DNA of 64,000 nt, taken from Orobanche coerulescens (lineage: Eukaryota > Streptophyta > Magnoliopsida > Lamiales > Orobanchaceae). The notes under the pieces are model-generated. The model worked only from the letters and a program-made list of their open reading frames with translations. It was not told the origin of the DNA and did no database searches. Of this stretch, positions 20,478 to 31,034 are shown piece by piece; position 1 is the first letter of the stretch, and each line of letters opens with the position of its first letter. The position numbers and the translations under genes are program-made. The stretch is from assembly GCA_033398695.1 (NCBI GenBank), contig CM065806.1:39271001-39335000 (forward strand), read 5' to 3'.

Positions 20478-22565
20478 TTGCTCCAGAAGTAGCAAGATTG
20501 ATATTCCTTAGGAATATAACATGCTCTTAAGAGCAAATTAAGTCTATGGAAAACATATTGATATTTATCCATGATCTTTTGTGCAAAATGGCACAAATGA
20601 TAGATAAAAGTGGAAATTTAGTTCACTATGTGATAGTTCTCACGAGAACTATATTATTATCATATTTATATGATAAACATAGTTTCAAGTTGAAACTCTC
20701 AAATAATCTTAAGAATTATTTCACATAGTTGCTCCCAAATGAGCAATTGATATTCCTGATGAATATTAATATTATAGATTATTGTTTATCGTTGCTCACG
20801 AGTAGCACACTTAATGTTTATGGAGCATATATTAAATGTTCTTTATAAATTTGAAATTATTGTTGCTCCTGATGTAGCACAATTTGATATTCTTGATGGA
20901 TATTACATGCTCTGGAAAGAGCGATTCATATTTTGAATAATATATGATATAATGTCGAATGTTATCGACTATTCATGCAGATGAACTTAAAGTTCAAGAA
21001 ATATTACTGTTAAACGAGTGATTGTATTTCATATACCTGTTGTATATGCACCACAAGAGAATTAGAGTTCTTTGTGAACTAAATGAATTAAGTGATGATC
21101 CTTCACTGAAGCGAGGGAGACTCGTTGGTGATTAAGATCCAATCCGCAGAATACAAATAAATGGATCACATCACGTCATCAACACATAGTTCTACCCCAT
21201 ATTCTCTAATTCTTTTTGGATCTATGGTTCTACCTTCTCCATTCTTTTGGGGGATCGACTTTCTAAAGGTACGAAAGCTATATATTTAAATTTGATATTG
21301 TATTAACATTATTATCGATCGAAAGTTATGAAAATTGAAAGAATTTTTCAAAAATAACTTTTGATGATATTTTGATTGAATAATTATGGATTAACATACT
21401 TTATAATTTAAAATATAATATGAATATTTTGGTTCAGTGCTTGACTAATTATTTATGAATGGTTTAAAATATGACAGATTCAATTGATTCGTTTTCTTAT
21501 GATTCTACTATTGAAGTATGTTGTGTCATAATTCTAGAAAAAAAAATCCAATGGATATGAAAACTAATGTTATTAATATATTCATAAACTGCAAATCATG
21601 ATATTAAAATGGGTAATTTGTCACTTGTGCAGAAATTGTAATTTGCTCAACTGCATCGACATGTTTTGGTTATTACAAACTTTTTGTAATGCATGTATTT
21701 CTGTTGCTACATGATTTGATTATGAAATCAATTATATTTAATTTTGTAGTTTCTAGAAGAAACATAAATTGCAGTATTCTTAATAATCTTGAAGATTATT
21801 AAGAAATAAATAGTTGATGTTCTTAATGAGCACAACAATATCTTATCATATTAAAAACAACGTGTTTATGGTGAACGCATTAAGTAAGTTAATATTCCTG
21901 AAGAATATTAAATATTGAGGTTGCAATTTTTTTAACTTTACTTTGAGCATTTGTACTCCTTCTTGTTATTGAATTATTTTTATAGTTATCATTATATTGA
22001 TTTAAATTGTTGCTCCTGAAGTAGCACAATAAATATTCTTGATGAATATTATAAATTCTCGAAGAATAATTCATATTATAGGTGATATATGTTTATCCCT
22101 ATAACTAGTTTCTCGAAGAAAAATAAATTTACAATCTCAATAATCTTGAAGATAATTAAAAATAAATAGTTGAAGTTCCTGAAGAACAACACAATGATAT
22201 CTCATTATAATTTTATAATATGTTTATGATGATCACGTCAAAATATATTTAGTATTCCTGAAGAATATTAAAAATTCGAGATTGCATTTTTTCTATGCTT
22301 TATTTCGAGCATTGTTATCTACATTCACATTATTTAATTATTTTAATCATTATTCTTATATTAATTTAAATTATTGCTCCCGAAGTAGCACAATTCTTGA
22401 AGAATACATGCTCTTGAAGAGCAATTAATGTTTTAGGTGATATGTTTATCTCCAATGAAAAAAATATAATAAGTCATATTAACAATGATTTGATCAATCT
22501 TATTTGTGGAATGATATTGAAATTAATTTGCAATATCTTATTAAAATTATCCCTGAAGGATAGAA
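20478..22565. repeat. Field of regularly spaced micro-hairpins with YYGAA-like loops
   Basis: Short perfect inverted repeats recur every 25-60 bp over long stretches. Verified examples: 20501-20517, 20522-20535, 20633-20652 (9-bp stem), 20657-20676 (9-bp stem), 20682-20696, 20729-20746, 20750-20766, 20982-20996, 21030-21048, 21777-21805 (12-bp stem TTCTTAATAATC with loop ttgaa), 21889-21911 (9-bp stem, loop ctgaa), 22033-22051, 22056-22068, then several more to about 22560. Stems differ in sequence, but the loop is often CTGAA, TTGAA, CCGAA or CTGAT. Confidence 0.85.
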
Positions 22566-23636
22566 TTTCAAATGATAATATTCTTATTATTGTCTCTCGA
22601 ATAGCTTCATTGATCCTTCGACGAGTATCAAACTAGTTATATATTGATTCTACAATGAGTATCAAACTAATTACATGATGTATTTTCCATCCAATGACCA
22701 TGATGCGATGAATTTATAATTCAAGGATTCAAATTATTACCAAGACATGAATATTTGGATCAATATGTAATTAGTGCGTGATTAGAAATACCTCCGGAAG
22801 AGAATTTCTCATATGATAATTTTACGTATCTATATGGGCTACATGAAAAATACATATATACTTTGTCAAAATACATATTTGAGCCCAAAATTGGGGTTAA
22901 TTAATCATTTGATACGCTGATTTTATAATCTAACTCAAATTATCGCCGACATTAGGGGGAGATGTGAAATATAAATAAGAGAAAATTCTCGTTGGGTTGG
23001 ATGTTTAAATTTACGCACTATGAACTCGAAGTTCAACAAATTATTGATTGTCAAAAGAGTGATGAAATCTCATATACCAGTTGTATATGTACCATAAAGA
23101 AGTAAAGTCGGCTGTGAACGAAATATATTTGTTGATACTCCTCGACGCCAGAAGTGTGAGAGACGTATTCTTTATTGGTATTAAAGATAAAATCCACGGA
23201 ATACAAATAGATTAAACTATAACATCACTTCAAAAACCTCCTGAAGAGGATCGTCTCGAAGACGGGAATCTCAATACCTTAATTTGCATGTGCATTAAAT
23301 AATTACAGTATTGGGATTATGGAACAACCAAATCAAATGTTATGGAAAATGTTGAATATTTGATTTTATTGAAGTTGTCATGGACTTTGAGAATATGGGA
23401 GAAGTGTTCATAAGAATGATAGTTGTCGACAACACTTTGTGTCTCAATAATTGCTAGTGGAGTACCTAGCACTAAATAAATATAAGCAATTGAGACAGAA
23501 CTTAACTCGCAAAATAAAATAAAGTGGTGAAAGATAAGCGAGATTAGCATATCAAGGGTTTAACCGCATACCCAAAATATATTCTCCTGTTGGCACTACC
23601 TTTCGTCATTTAATATACATATGACAGTTATTATGA

Positions 23637-23818
23637 ATATAGATATTCAATTAGCGATGTCATCACCATATTTTTCTATGGGTCATTGGACGCGAATATC
23701 TATATGAAAGTCCCTGATGGACTTGAGATTCCTAAGATAGTAGGAACATTAAATTCGCAACATATATTATTTCAGTTAGAAATATCTCAAAATAGTCTGG
23801 TGGAACAACCGACTAAAC
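23637..23818 (+). pseudogene. RE-type copia RT, part 1 (before the Tekay insertion)
   Basis: Contains IYMKVPDGLEIPKIVGTLNS and, up to the break, ISQNSLVEQPTK, a degraded version of the copia RT stretch (D)IYMK(I/V)PEG that precedes the SLYGLKQ motif. It is interrupted at the TAAAC target and resumes at 33429. Confidence 0.6.
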
Positions 23819-24295
23819 TGTAACACCCCGAGATATTCAGAATAATTACAGCGCCGTAAACCCTTTAAGTAAGGATTTACAAGGCTAATTTAAAAGAATT
23901 GTAAATATAATCCAATCGTACAACTGAAGTTCAAATACATATTTGATTCAACCGATCAAATGAGTTAACTTATACAACCATATCGAAATGACATTATTAA
24001 AACAGACGTACTCGAGTACTAAATGAACCAAGAAGACAAATCACAATAACAATAAACATCAACCACATCACTGAGCCATTTCATAGTCACAGCCGATCGT
24101 GGTTGCTTCCCCGCTCCTCGGCTACCTGAACATCAAAACAATGTCCACCCCCGAAGGGGTTAGCAAAACAATGCTAGTACAAGTATCATAATACATAAAT
24201 CATCAGTGCATCATAAAACATGCAAAACGGACTTCCATCACCGGAATCCAACGATGCGAATCCTCAAGATTCCATCAACACAGTACAGGGTAATA

Positions 24296-24460
24296 CAGCG
24301 ATCCAGCGCCCTTGGTATAGATCCCCATGATGATCCCGTCGGACCAACGCATGGTGGAAAACCCGTCCAGCGATCCAGCGCCCTCAGCATAGATCCCCAT
24401 GATGATCCCGTCGGACCAACGCATGGTGGACATTCGATCCAGCGCCCTCAGCATAGATCC
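24296..24460. repeat. Tandem repeat of about 70 bp in the Tekay LTR
   Basis: About 2.3 units repeat CCAGCGCCCTCAGCATAGAT and then CCCCATGATGATCCCGTCGG. The same array is at 31513-31680, while the plus-oriented copy has only about one and a half units (56838-56945), so copy number varies among LTRs. Confidence 0.85.
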
Positions 24461-24848
24461 TCATGATCCCCTCGGATCATTTATACCATAAATCAATCAA
24501 TTATGCACACATATATGCATTTCAATATGTTCATCAATACGAATAATTAACAACGAATACCACGAGAAATTACAGAAATACATATCATATTCGACAATAT
24601 GAACAAAACCACAAGCATGATCCAAGTTTCAATATAAATCGAACTCGACATATGATACTTGCCTCGAAAATGGCAAGAATGGAAATACTCCAACAAATGA
24701 CACGCGTCCGTATGCCGCCGCCCCTCGATCGTCCCCTATGCAAGGCTCGTACCTAAGAAATAATAAAGAATTCCCCTCAAGTCGTACGAACGTCTAATAA
24801 TCCGGTTAACGACTGCAAGCTCTAAAAATGAATTCTACCTGAACTACT

Positions 24849-26030
24849 TAGCGCGCGCTACGTACTATACATAACGTGCGCTAAGCCTGCCCGTTAACGT
24901 ACGCAAATGACCAGGTTCAGCGTGCGCTAGCTATGTACTGTCAGTCTTCTCGAGCGATCGCCTCGCTCGATGATATAACGTACGTTACGTATCCAACGTA
25001 GCGCACGTTACTCTTTCCCGATAGCGCACGTTAATATATACATCTTAGCGTGCGCTAATCGTGCATGGCAGTCACTACTGGGTAAAAACTTGAGCTAAAG
25101 GTGATGAAAACTCAAGAAATCCTCAGTGTTAATACAAACCATCCCAGTGTATATCATGCTCATATGGTTTGTTACTGATTAAACGACTACAAGATACAAG
25201 GGTACGTATAATCATCACAACACCATAATTCATCTTTGATCTTCAAGAAACATCCTAAGTCCAATCCATTTCATGTCCCAAACGTATGATTCTATCATGT
25301 CAAAACATAAGAACTTGATGTTCTCCCCATACTGGTCATAAACAGTTTTTGAAGATACATGAATACGTTTAGGAGTCCAACACTAAAAAGGTTCAAAGGA
25401 TCGAAAATATCCTTCTAACACATGATGATCGACTATTAACGAATCTAACTGACTAGATAAGCATGATCAAACGTCCTTTAGAACACTACTAATATTGGTG
25501 AAGAATCACCTACCTCAAAGTAGTGAAGAACAAGGAGGAAATCGAAGCAATCCAACGTCGAAGGCTTGAACACCAATCTTCAATGATCTACAATCTTCAA
25601 CACGAGCTAGGATGCTGATAGGAAGTGTTTAGGATGTAGAGAGTAATACTCTAAGTATAAGGATTCGAATGTTGGAAGAGAAAAGACTGAAAATACGAAA
25701 AGGATGCTGTCCTATTTATAGAAAATGGTTATTAGCGCGCGCTAGTCCATACTCGTAGCGTGCGCTAACGTCTTACTGACTTCACTGTACTCAGCACTTA
25801 GCGTGCGCTATTCACATGCCAGTAGCGTGCGCTAAGGCGTTGACTTGGCTTTTCCCGAAAGTCGTCCAGGTTCATCCCGACACAATCCGACCAAGATCCC
25901 CGGCCTGATCTCACTTACCATACGTCTCAATCATATTGACCACGCGTAGCGTGCGCTAATGCTCCTTTGTAGCGTGCGCTATGGATCCATGTTAGCGTAC
26001 GCTACACATAGCCGATAGCGTGCGCTACAT
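24849..26030. repeat. Clusters of TAGCGTGCGCTA-type quasi-palindromes
   Basis: Three clusters: 24849-25058 (about 9 copies), 25732-25840 (4) and 25945-26030 (4). Forms include TTAGCGCGCGCTA, TAACGTGCGCTAA, TTAGCGTGCGCTAA and TAACGTACGTTA. Sequence between copies is unlike. The same pattern is in the partner LTR (32064-33270) and the plus copy (55240-56455). Confidence 0.9.
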
Positions 26031-26180
26031 GCGCAGAATCACAATTTTTAAATCACATTCATGAAATCATACGCTCAACAACACCGGACTATGAGGTACG
26101 GAGAATAATACTCAGATTAAAGTGCAACAATTACAATATCACAAGTTCCCAAATACATATCAGAAATCTCGGGTATTACA

Positions 26181-26200
26181 TCCTTCCTTCCTAAAAAGAA
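26181..26200 (-). other. Polypurine tract of the Tekay element
   Basis: On the minus strand TTTTTAGGAAGGAAGGA lies immediately before the LTR start at 26180. It is the plus-strand primer in reverse transcription. Confidence 0.6.
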
Positions 26201-26215
26201 GTTTCGTCCCGAAAC

Positions 26216-27388
26216 TTAAGATGAAAACAACTCTGGATATCTAGCCTTCATACTGTCCTCTGTTTCCCAAGTGGCCTCTTCAGCTCCATGTCGTGACCAT
26301 TGTACTTTAACCAAGTGTATTGGTTTATTCCTCAATTGTTTGATCCGACTCTCAAGTATCTTGATTGGTCTCTCTTCGAAGGTGCCATCATTAGCTATCT
26401 CGATCTCGTCGAAATCAATGACGTGACTGGGGTCCGGTACATACTTCCGCAATTGGGATACGTGAAACACATTGTGAACGTGACTCAGTGATGGTGGTAA
26501 AGCCAACATGTATGCTAAATCCCTAACTCTCTCTAGGACCTCAAATGGCCCGATATATCTCGGACTTAGCTTACCTCTCCTCCCAAAACGGAAAATCCCT
26601 CGTGTAGGAGACACCTTCAATAGTACATGGTCCCCGACGTCGAACTCTAGAGGGCGACGACGTACGTCTGCATAAGACTTCTGTCGACTCTGGGCAGTCA
26701 ACAGTCTTTCCCGAATCAAAGCTATCTTCTCTTGAGTCTGAACTATCAATTCCGGTTCTGTCTCGATCAAGTCCGAAGAATCATTCCAGCACAGGGGTGA
26801 TCGACATCTTCTCCCGTACAAAGCTTAAAATGGTGCCATCTTGATAGAAGCATGCCAACTATTATTGTAGGTGAATTCAATCAATGGCAAATGAACTTCC
26901 CAATCAGTTGACCAATCCAAAGCACAGGCTCTAAGCATGTCTTCTACTGTTTGTATAGTCCTTTCGGATGGCCGTCCGTTGGGGATGATAAGCCATGCTA
27001 AAGTTGAGCTCGATCCCCAAAGCCACGTGAATCGCCTTCGGAAGTGCGACACGAAGCGACCATCTCGATCCGAAATAATGGTCTTCGGCGTCCCATGCAA
27101 TCTGACTATCTCTGCAATAAATACTCGCGCCAATCTCTCGGGTCCCCATGTATCTTTAATTCCTATGAAATGAGCCGACTTGGTTAGTCGATCAACTATA
27201 ACCCAAATCATGTTCATTCCCATTCTAGTCCTTGTCATACTGGTGATGAAATCCATCGAGATATCCTCCCACTTCCAATCAGGGATCGGAAGCGGCTTTA
27301 ACATTCCCAGTGGTCGATGTTCAATCTTAACTGGCGACAAGTCAAGCACTTGAAGCGTACTCTGCTCGTCCTTCTTCATATTCCCCAC
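26216..27388 (-). pseudogene. Tekay integrase with C-terminal chromodomain
   Basis: Minus-strand frames 27388-26825 and 26821-26216. The first holds the core DDE fold: SMDFITSMTRTRMGMNMIWV with the first Asp at VDRLTKSAHF, IISDRDGRFVSHF with the second, and the [11 protein letters not shown] helix with the Glu. The second has the GPFEVLERVRDLAYMLALPP barrel (SH3-like) and HVFHVSQLRKYVPDPSH-type segment, and ends with HLVKVQWSRHGAEEATWETE, a chromodomain of the group CHD type that may direct insertion to marked heterochromatin. Frame breaks lie near 26822 and in the ITWLWGSSS stretch, where conserved motifs are garbled. Confidence 0.9.
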
Positions 27389-27685
27389 CAGAAGTTTTGT
27401 TTAAGATCTTTATACATTTTACTCTTGCCGGGTGAATAGAATAGGGCGCGCTATGAGCTTCCTTGGTGTCCGTCTCAAACCATCATCGTCGGGAACGCAA
27501 AGCGACTCTGAAATCTCAGAACTCCATCATCTTGAATCACGAATCCTGGGGCCTTTCCTTTCTTTACTTCGTCACATAACCTAAGGATCGAGAGAATCGT
27601 TCAACCGCTTAGATTTGATCTCTCGACTAGTGATGAAGTCGGTTCCATCACATATAGTTGCCCTTGGATTCCCGGTGCCCATACT

Positions 27686-29132
27686 TCAATCCCTTCGCGG
27701 ATCGATTCCATTGAATCCGCTTTGGGATGTAAGTGCTTCCAACACTCGAAGAGAAACAGGTTTACGGCTCAAAGCATCGGCTACTACGTTTGCTTTCCCC
27801 GGATGATAGAGAATATCCAAGTCGTAATCCTTGATCAATTCCAGCCACCTTCTCTGCCTCATGTTTAATTCTTTCTGACTGAAAATGTATTTGAGGCTCT
27901 TATGATCTGTAAAGATCTGGCAACGAGTGCTGTACAAATAATGTCGCCAAATTTTCAAGGCAAAGACCACAGCTGCTAGCTCCAGATCATGATTCGGGTA
28001 ATTAACCTCATACGGTTTCAATTGCCGAGAAGCATAGGCAATCACCTTATCCTTTTGCATCAACACACATCCCAGACCCTGCTTTGAAGCGTCGCTGTAT
28101 ACCATGAATCCATCAGTTCCCTCTGGTAGCGCTAATATAGGTGCTGTCGTCAGTCTCCTCTTAAGTTCGTCAAAACCAGCCTGGTACTTCTCATCCCACG
28201 TGAACTTTTGTGTTTTCTGCAACAGCTGAGTGAGCGGACGAGCAATTTTGGAAAATCCTTCTACAAAGCAGCGATAATATCCAGCAAGTCCTAGGAAACT
28301 CTGGACTTCTTTCACGTTACTAGGAACTTCCCATTCCAAGATTGCTTCGACTTTCTTCGGGTCCACCTGAACTCCGTCAGTTGATATCACATGCCCAAGG
28401 AAAGTTACTTCCCTAAGCCAGAACTCGCATTTGGAAAGCTTTGCATACAGCTGTTCCTTCCTCAAGGTGCTCAAAACCACACGCAAATGTTCAGCATGCT
28501 CCTCTGCGTCCTTCGAATATATCAAGATGTCATCAATGAAGACGACCACAAATTTATCCAAGTATTCTAAGAATACCCGATTCATCAATTGCATGAATAC
28601 CGCAGGAGCATTGGTAAGTCCAAATGGCATCACTACAAATTCATAATGCCGTCTTAGGGACACAGCGAGACTTCGGTACATCCGATTCCTTAATTCTTAA
28701 CTGATGGTATCCTGATCGCAAGTCAATCTTCGAGAATACCCTTGCCCCTTCCAGTTGATCAAACAAGTCATCGATCCGAGGTATAGGATACTTATTCTTG
28801 ATCGTCATCTTATTGAGCTCCCTGTAATCAATACACAGTCGGAGGGATCCATCTTTCTTCCGGACAAAGAGAACGGGCGCTCCCCAAGGAGAAACGCTAG
28901 GTTGAATATAACCCTTCTGTGACAATTCCTCCAGTTGCTTCTTGAGTTCATACATATCGGTTGGCGCCATGCGGTATGGTGCTCTGGAAATAGGAGCGGC
29001 TCCAGGCTCTAATTCGATAGCGAATTCCACCTCTCTCTGCGGAGGTAACCCAGGTAGTTCGTCAGGAAATACGTCGGAGAATTCATTCACAACTGGAATC
29101 GATGAGAGCTCTATTCCTTCCTCTTTCCTCAT
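27686..29132 (-). pseudogene. Tekay reverse transcriptase and RNase H
   Basis: Two minus-strand frames overlap at 28641-28681. The first (29132-28641) has [41 protein letters not shown] and [14 protein letters not shown]. The second (28681-27686) starts at the frameshift with [20 protein letters not shown], then [11 protein letters not shown] (catalytic D-D pair), [17 protein letters not shown], and the RNase H portion with [11 protein letters not shown] and [10 protein letters not shown]. The shift at about 28660 lies in a stretch where the plus-oriented sister copy is intact, which shows the frame break is specific to this copy. Confidence 0.9.
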
Positions 29133-29242
29133 GGCATAGCACCAAAGTCCATGACATCCACCTTGATAATTTCACGGCTTTCATTGCTTTGAACAATTTT
29201 CCCGAGCTTCGGTCTCCATCCTCGGAATAAGTGTTCGATCCG

Positions 29243-29554
29243 TCATCGCAATGATAGAAATAACTCTCTTTCGGTAATTGTAACGGCTCCATAACGGTTG
29301 AGCCAATCGTCTCCGAGAATTAAATCGTCACCGTAGATGTCAACTACAATAAGATTCGATAGCCAATCTCTCCCTCTTATAGATACTGGAAAATCCCTAG
29401 CTTCTAGGGTTCCCACAATTTTCTCTCCGCTCGGTAAACCCACAACATAAGGTTCACAATTATACAAGCACGAGATTTTCAAACGATTAATACAGTTCAA
29501 AGATATAAAAGAATGCGTAGCTCCCGAATCGAACAAGACACTAACTGGTTGCAA
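29243..29554 (-). pseudogene. Tekay aspartic protease
   Basis: [12 protein letters not shown] is the retropepsin active site (Asp in DSG), followed by a [20 protein letters not shown] strand and [20 protein letters not shown], typical of Gypsy proteases. Breaks at 29555 (upstream Gag junction) and 29240 (toward RT) are frameshifts, since the plus copy reads through from protease to RT. Confidence 0.85.
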
Positions 29555-29559
29555 AAGGA

Positions 29560-30793
29560 TCTGAATCGTGCACGATGTGTGTTTTGATCATCCTTCTTCA
29601 TCTCGTAAATACGCGGAGGAACGGACCCAGCGCTGGATGCCTCTCTCTTCCCAACATTCTACTGCGGGAAACTGCTCTGCTGCGTCTGGTTAACACTAGT
29701 GTCCTTCGGAACCGGTACAGGAGTGCGAGTGCCAAAAGATCTAGTCGCATTCCCACAAAATGTTGCGCGATGTTCTTCCTGTCCACACTCGGAACAGGTC
29801 ACAGCAGGCGCGAAACAGTCACGTCGAATATGCCCCGCTTTGCCACAGTTGTAACATTTCTTCCCTGCGTCTGAAACGGTTGGTGCTGCCCGGAACTTCT
29901 TTCCTCCTCGAGAAGGATGCGGAGGCCTCCTGGATGAATGAAAAGAGGACTGGCCCCTACGAGGCCCACTACTCTTATTCTCCGTGAAGTTGCCAGCCAC
30001 TCTCTGCTTCTTTGCTTCCGTCGATTTCTCTACTACTGCCTCCTTCATATCATAGGCCAACGCCTTGTCCTGATACTGTCGTAAAGTGGTACATTCAAAT
30101 CCGGACATATATTGCTGAATTTCCGGCTTCATTCGCATGTCAAAATGAAAAATCCTCTCCGCCTCGGTCCTGACCAAGTGGCGCACATAAGTCAGCTGGT
30201 GATTAAAAGTCTTAATCATGTCCGTCACAGATGCTTCTGAATTTTATGGTGAGAAAAACTCCCGAACTCGGGCCTCTCTAACTGGGCGAGGACAATACTG
30301 CGCTTCCATCATTAATTTGAATTCCGTCCAGTCAACATTATGATCCTCCGGTCGAGGCCTCCCACCAGTCGAAAGACTCCCCTGTCAGAAGATACTGGGC
30401 GATCGGAACCTTTCTGTCGTTGGGACAGTTAATCCCCGCAAAAATCTTTTCTAATTCCTTCAGCCAGTGATCCCAAGAAAGCGTCTCAGCAGAACCGTCA
30501 AATTTCGGAGGATGCAATTTGATCACCTCAATAAGCCATTTATCTCCTCGATTATCCACGTTATGCTGCTGTCCCATCGCCGTCTGCATGCGATCCACAA
30601 CTTGAGCAACCTGGTTTATCTGGGCAACCACCTGCTGAAGCACTCCCGGCACGTTAGGATCTGCATTATTATTTGCTGATCCTTGTTGTCCCCCGGAATG
30701 GGAATCCGTTCGGCTAGCGGTTATTTCTGGGGTAGACACCGAATCTTCTTGTCTCGCGTTTCCACGTCCGCGTCCACGACCTCCTCTCAACAT
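29560..30793 (-). pseudogene. Tekay Gag with CCHC knuckles
   Basis: Starts at the ATG at 30793 (MLRGGRGRGRGNARQE), 225 bp after the primer site. The Gag core has HPPKFDGSAETLSWDHWLKE, then LTGESFDWWEA. The next frame (30228-29659) carries LRQYQDKALAYDMKEA and two knuckles, CYNCGKAGHIRRDC and CSECGQEEHRATFC. The second has Glu in place of the usual Gly before His. Frames break near 30340 and 30240, so full Gag is not made. Confidence 0.85.
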
Positions 30794-31017
30794 ACTGTAA
30801 ACACAATTACTCAATATCCAGGGCAAACTTTCTAAAAGTACATCTATCAATGTTCACAAACATGAATTAAATAAAACGGTAGTATTTGAGATTTAGGAAA
30901 CTTACAACCACGGTCCACACGACGATGTTGGCTCAGCAGTGATGTTACGAACGACCAATAATCAAATAACGTAAACAGACCCAACTAACCCGACTGCCAA
31001 GATATCCATGAATCTTA

Positions 31018-31029
31018 GCTCCGATACCA
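31018..31029 (-). other. Primer-binding site of the Tekay element
   Basis: Minus strand TGGTATCGGAGC, five bases after the LTR end. It differs from initiator tRNA-Met complement by one base (A to G). Confidence 0.8.
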
Positions 31030-31034
31030 TATTC

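Larger units (their letters stand above)
23819..26180 (-). repeat. Tekay LTR (3' in element sense)
   Basis: Carries about 17 copies of a 12-14-bp near-palindrome (24849-26030), a 72-bp tandem repeat (24296-24460) and a CCCCGAAGGGG hairpin (about 24148-24158). Its collinear partner is 31035-33423. Confidence 0.95.

Noticed and set aside
24296..24460. Possible CRISPR-like direct repeats
   Set aside because: Units are contiguous about 70-bp tandem repeats without unique spacers and lie inside an LTR; no cas genes.
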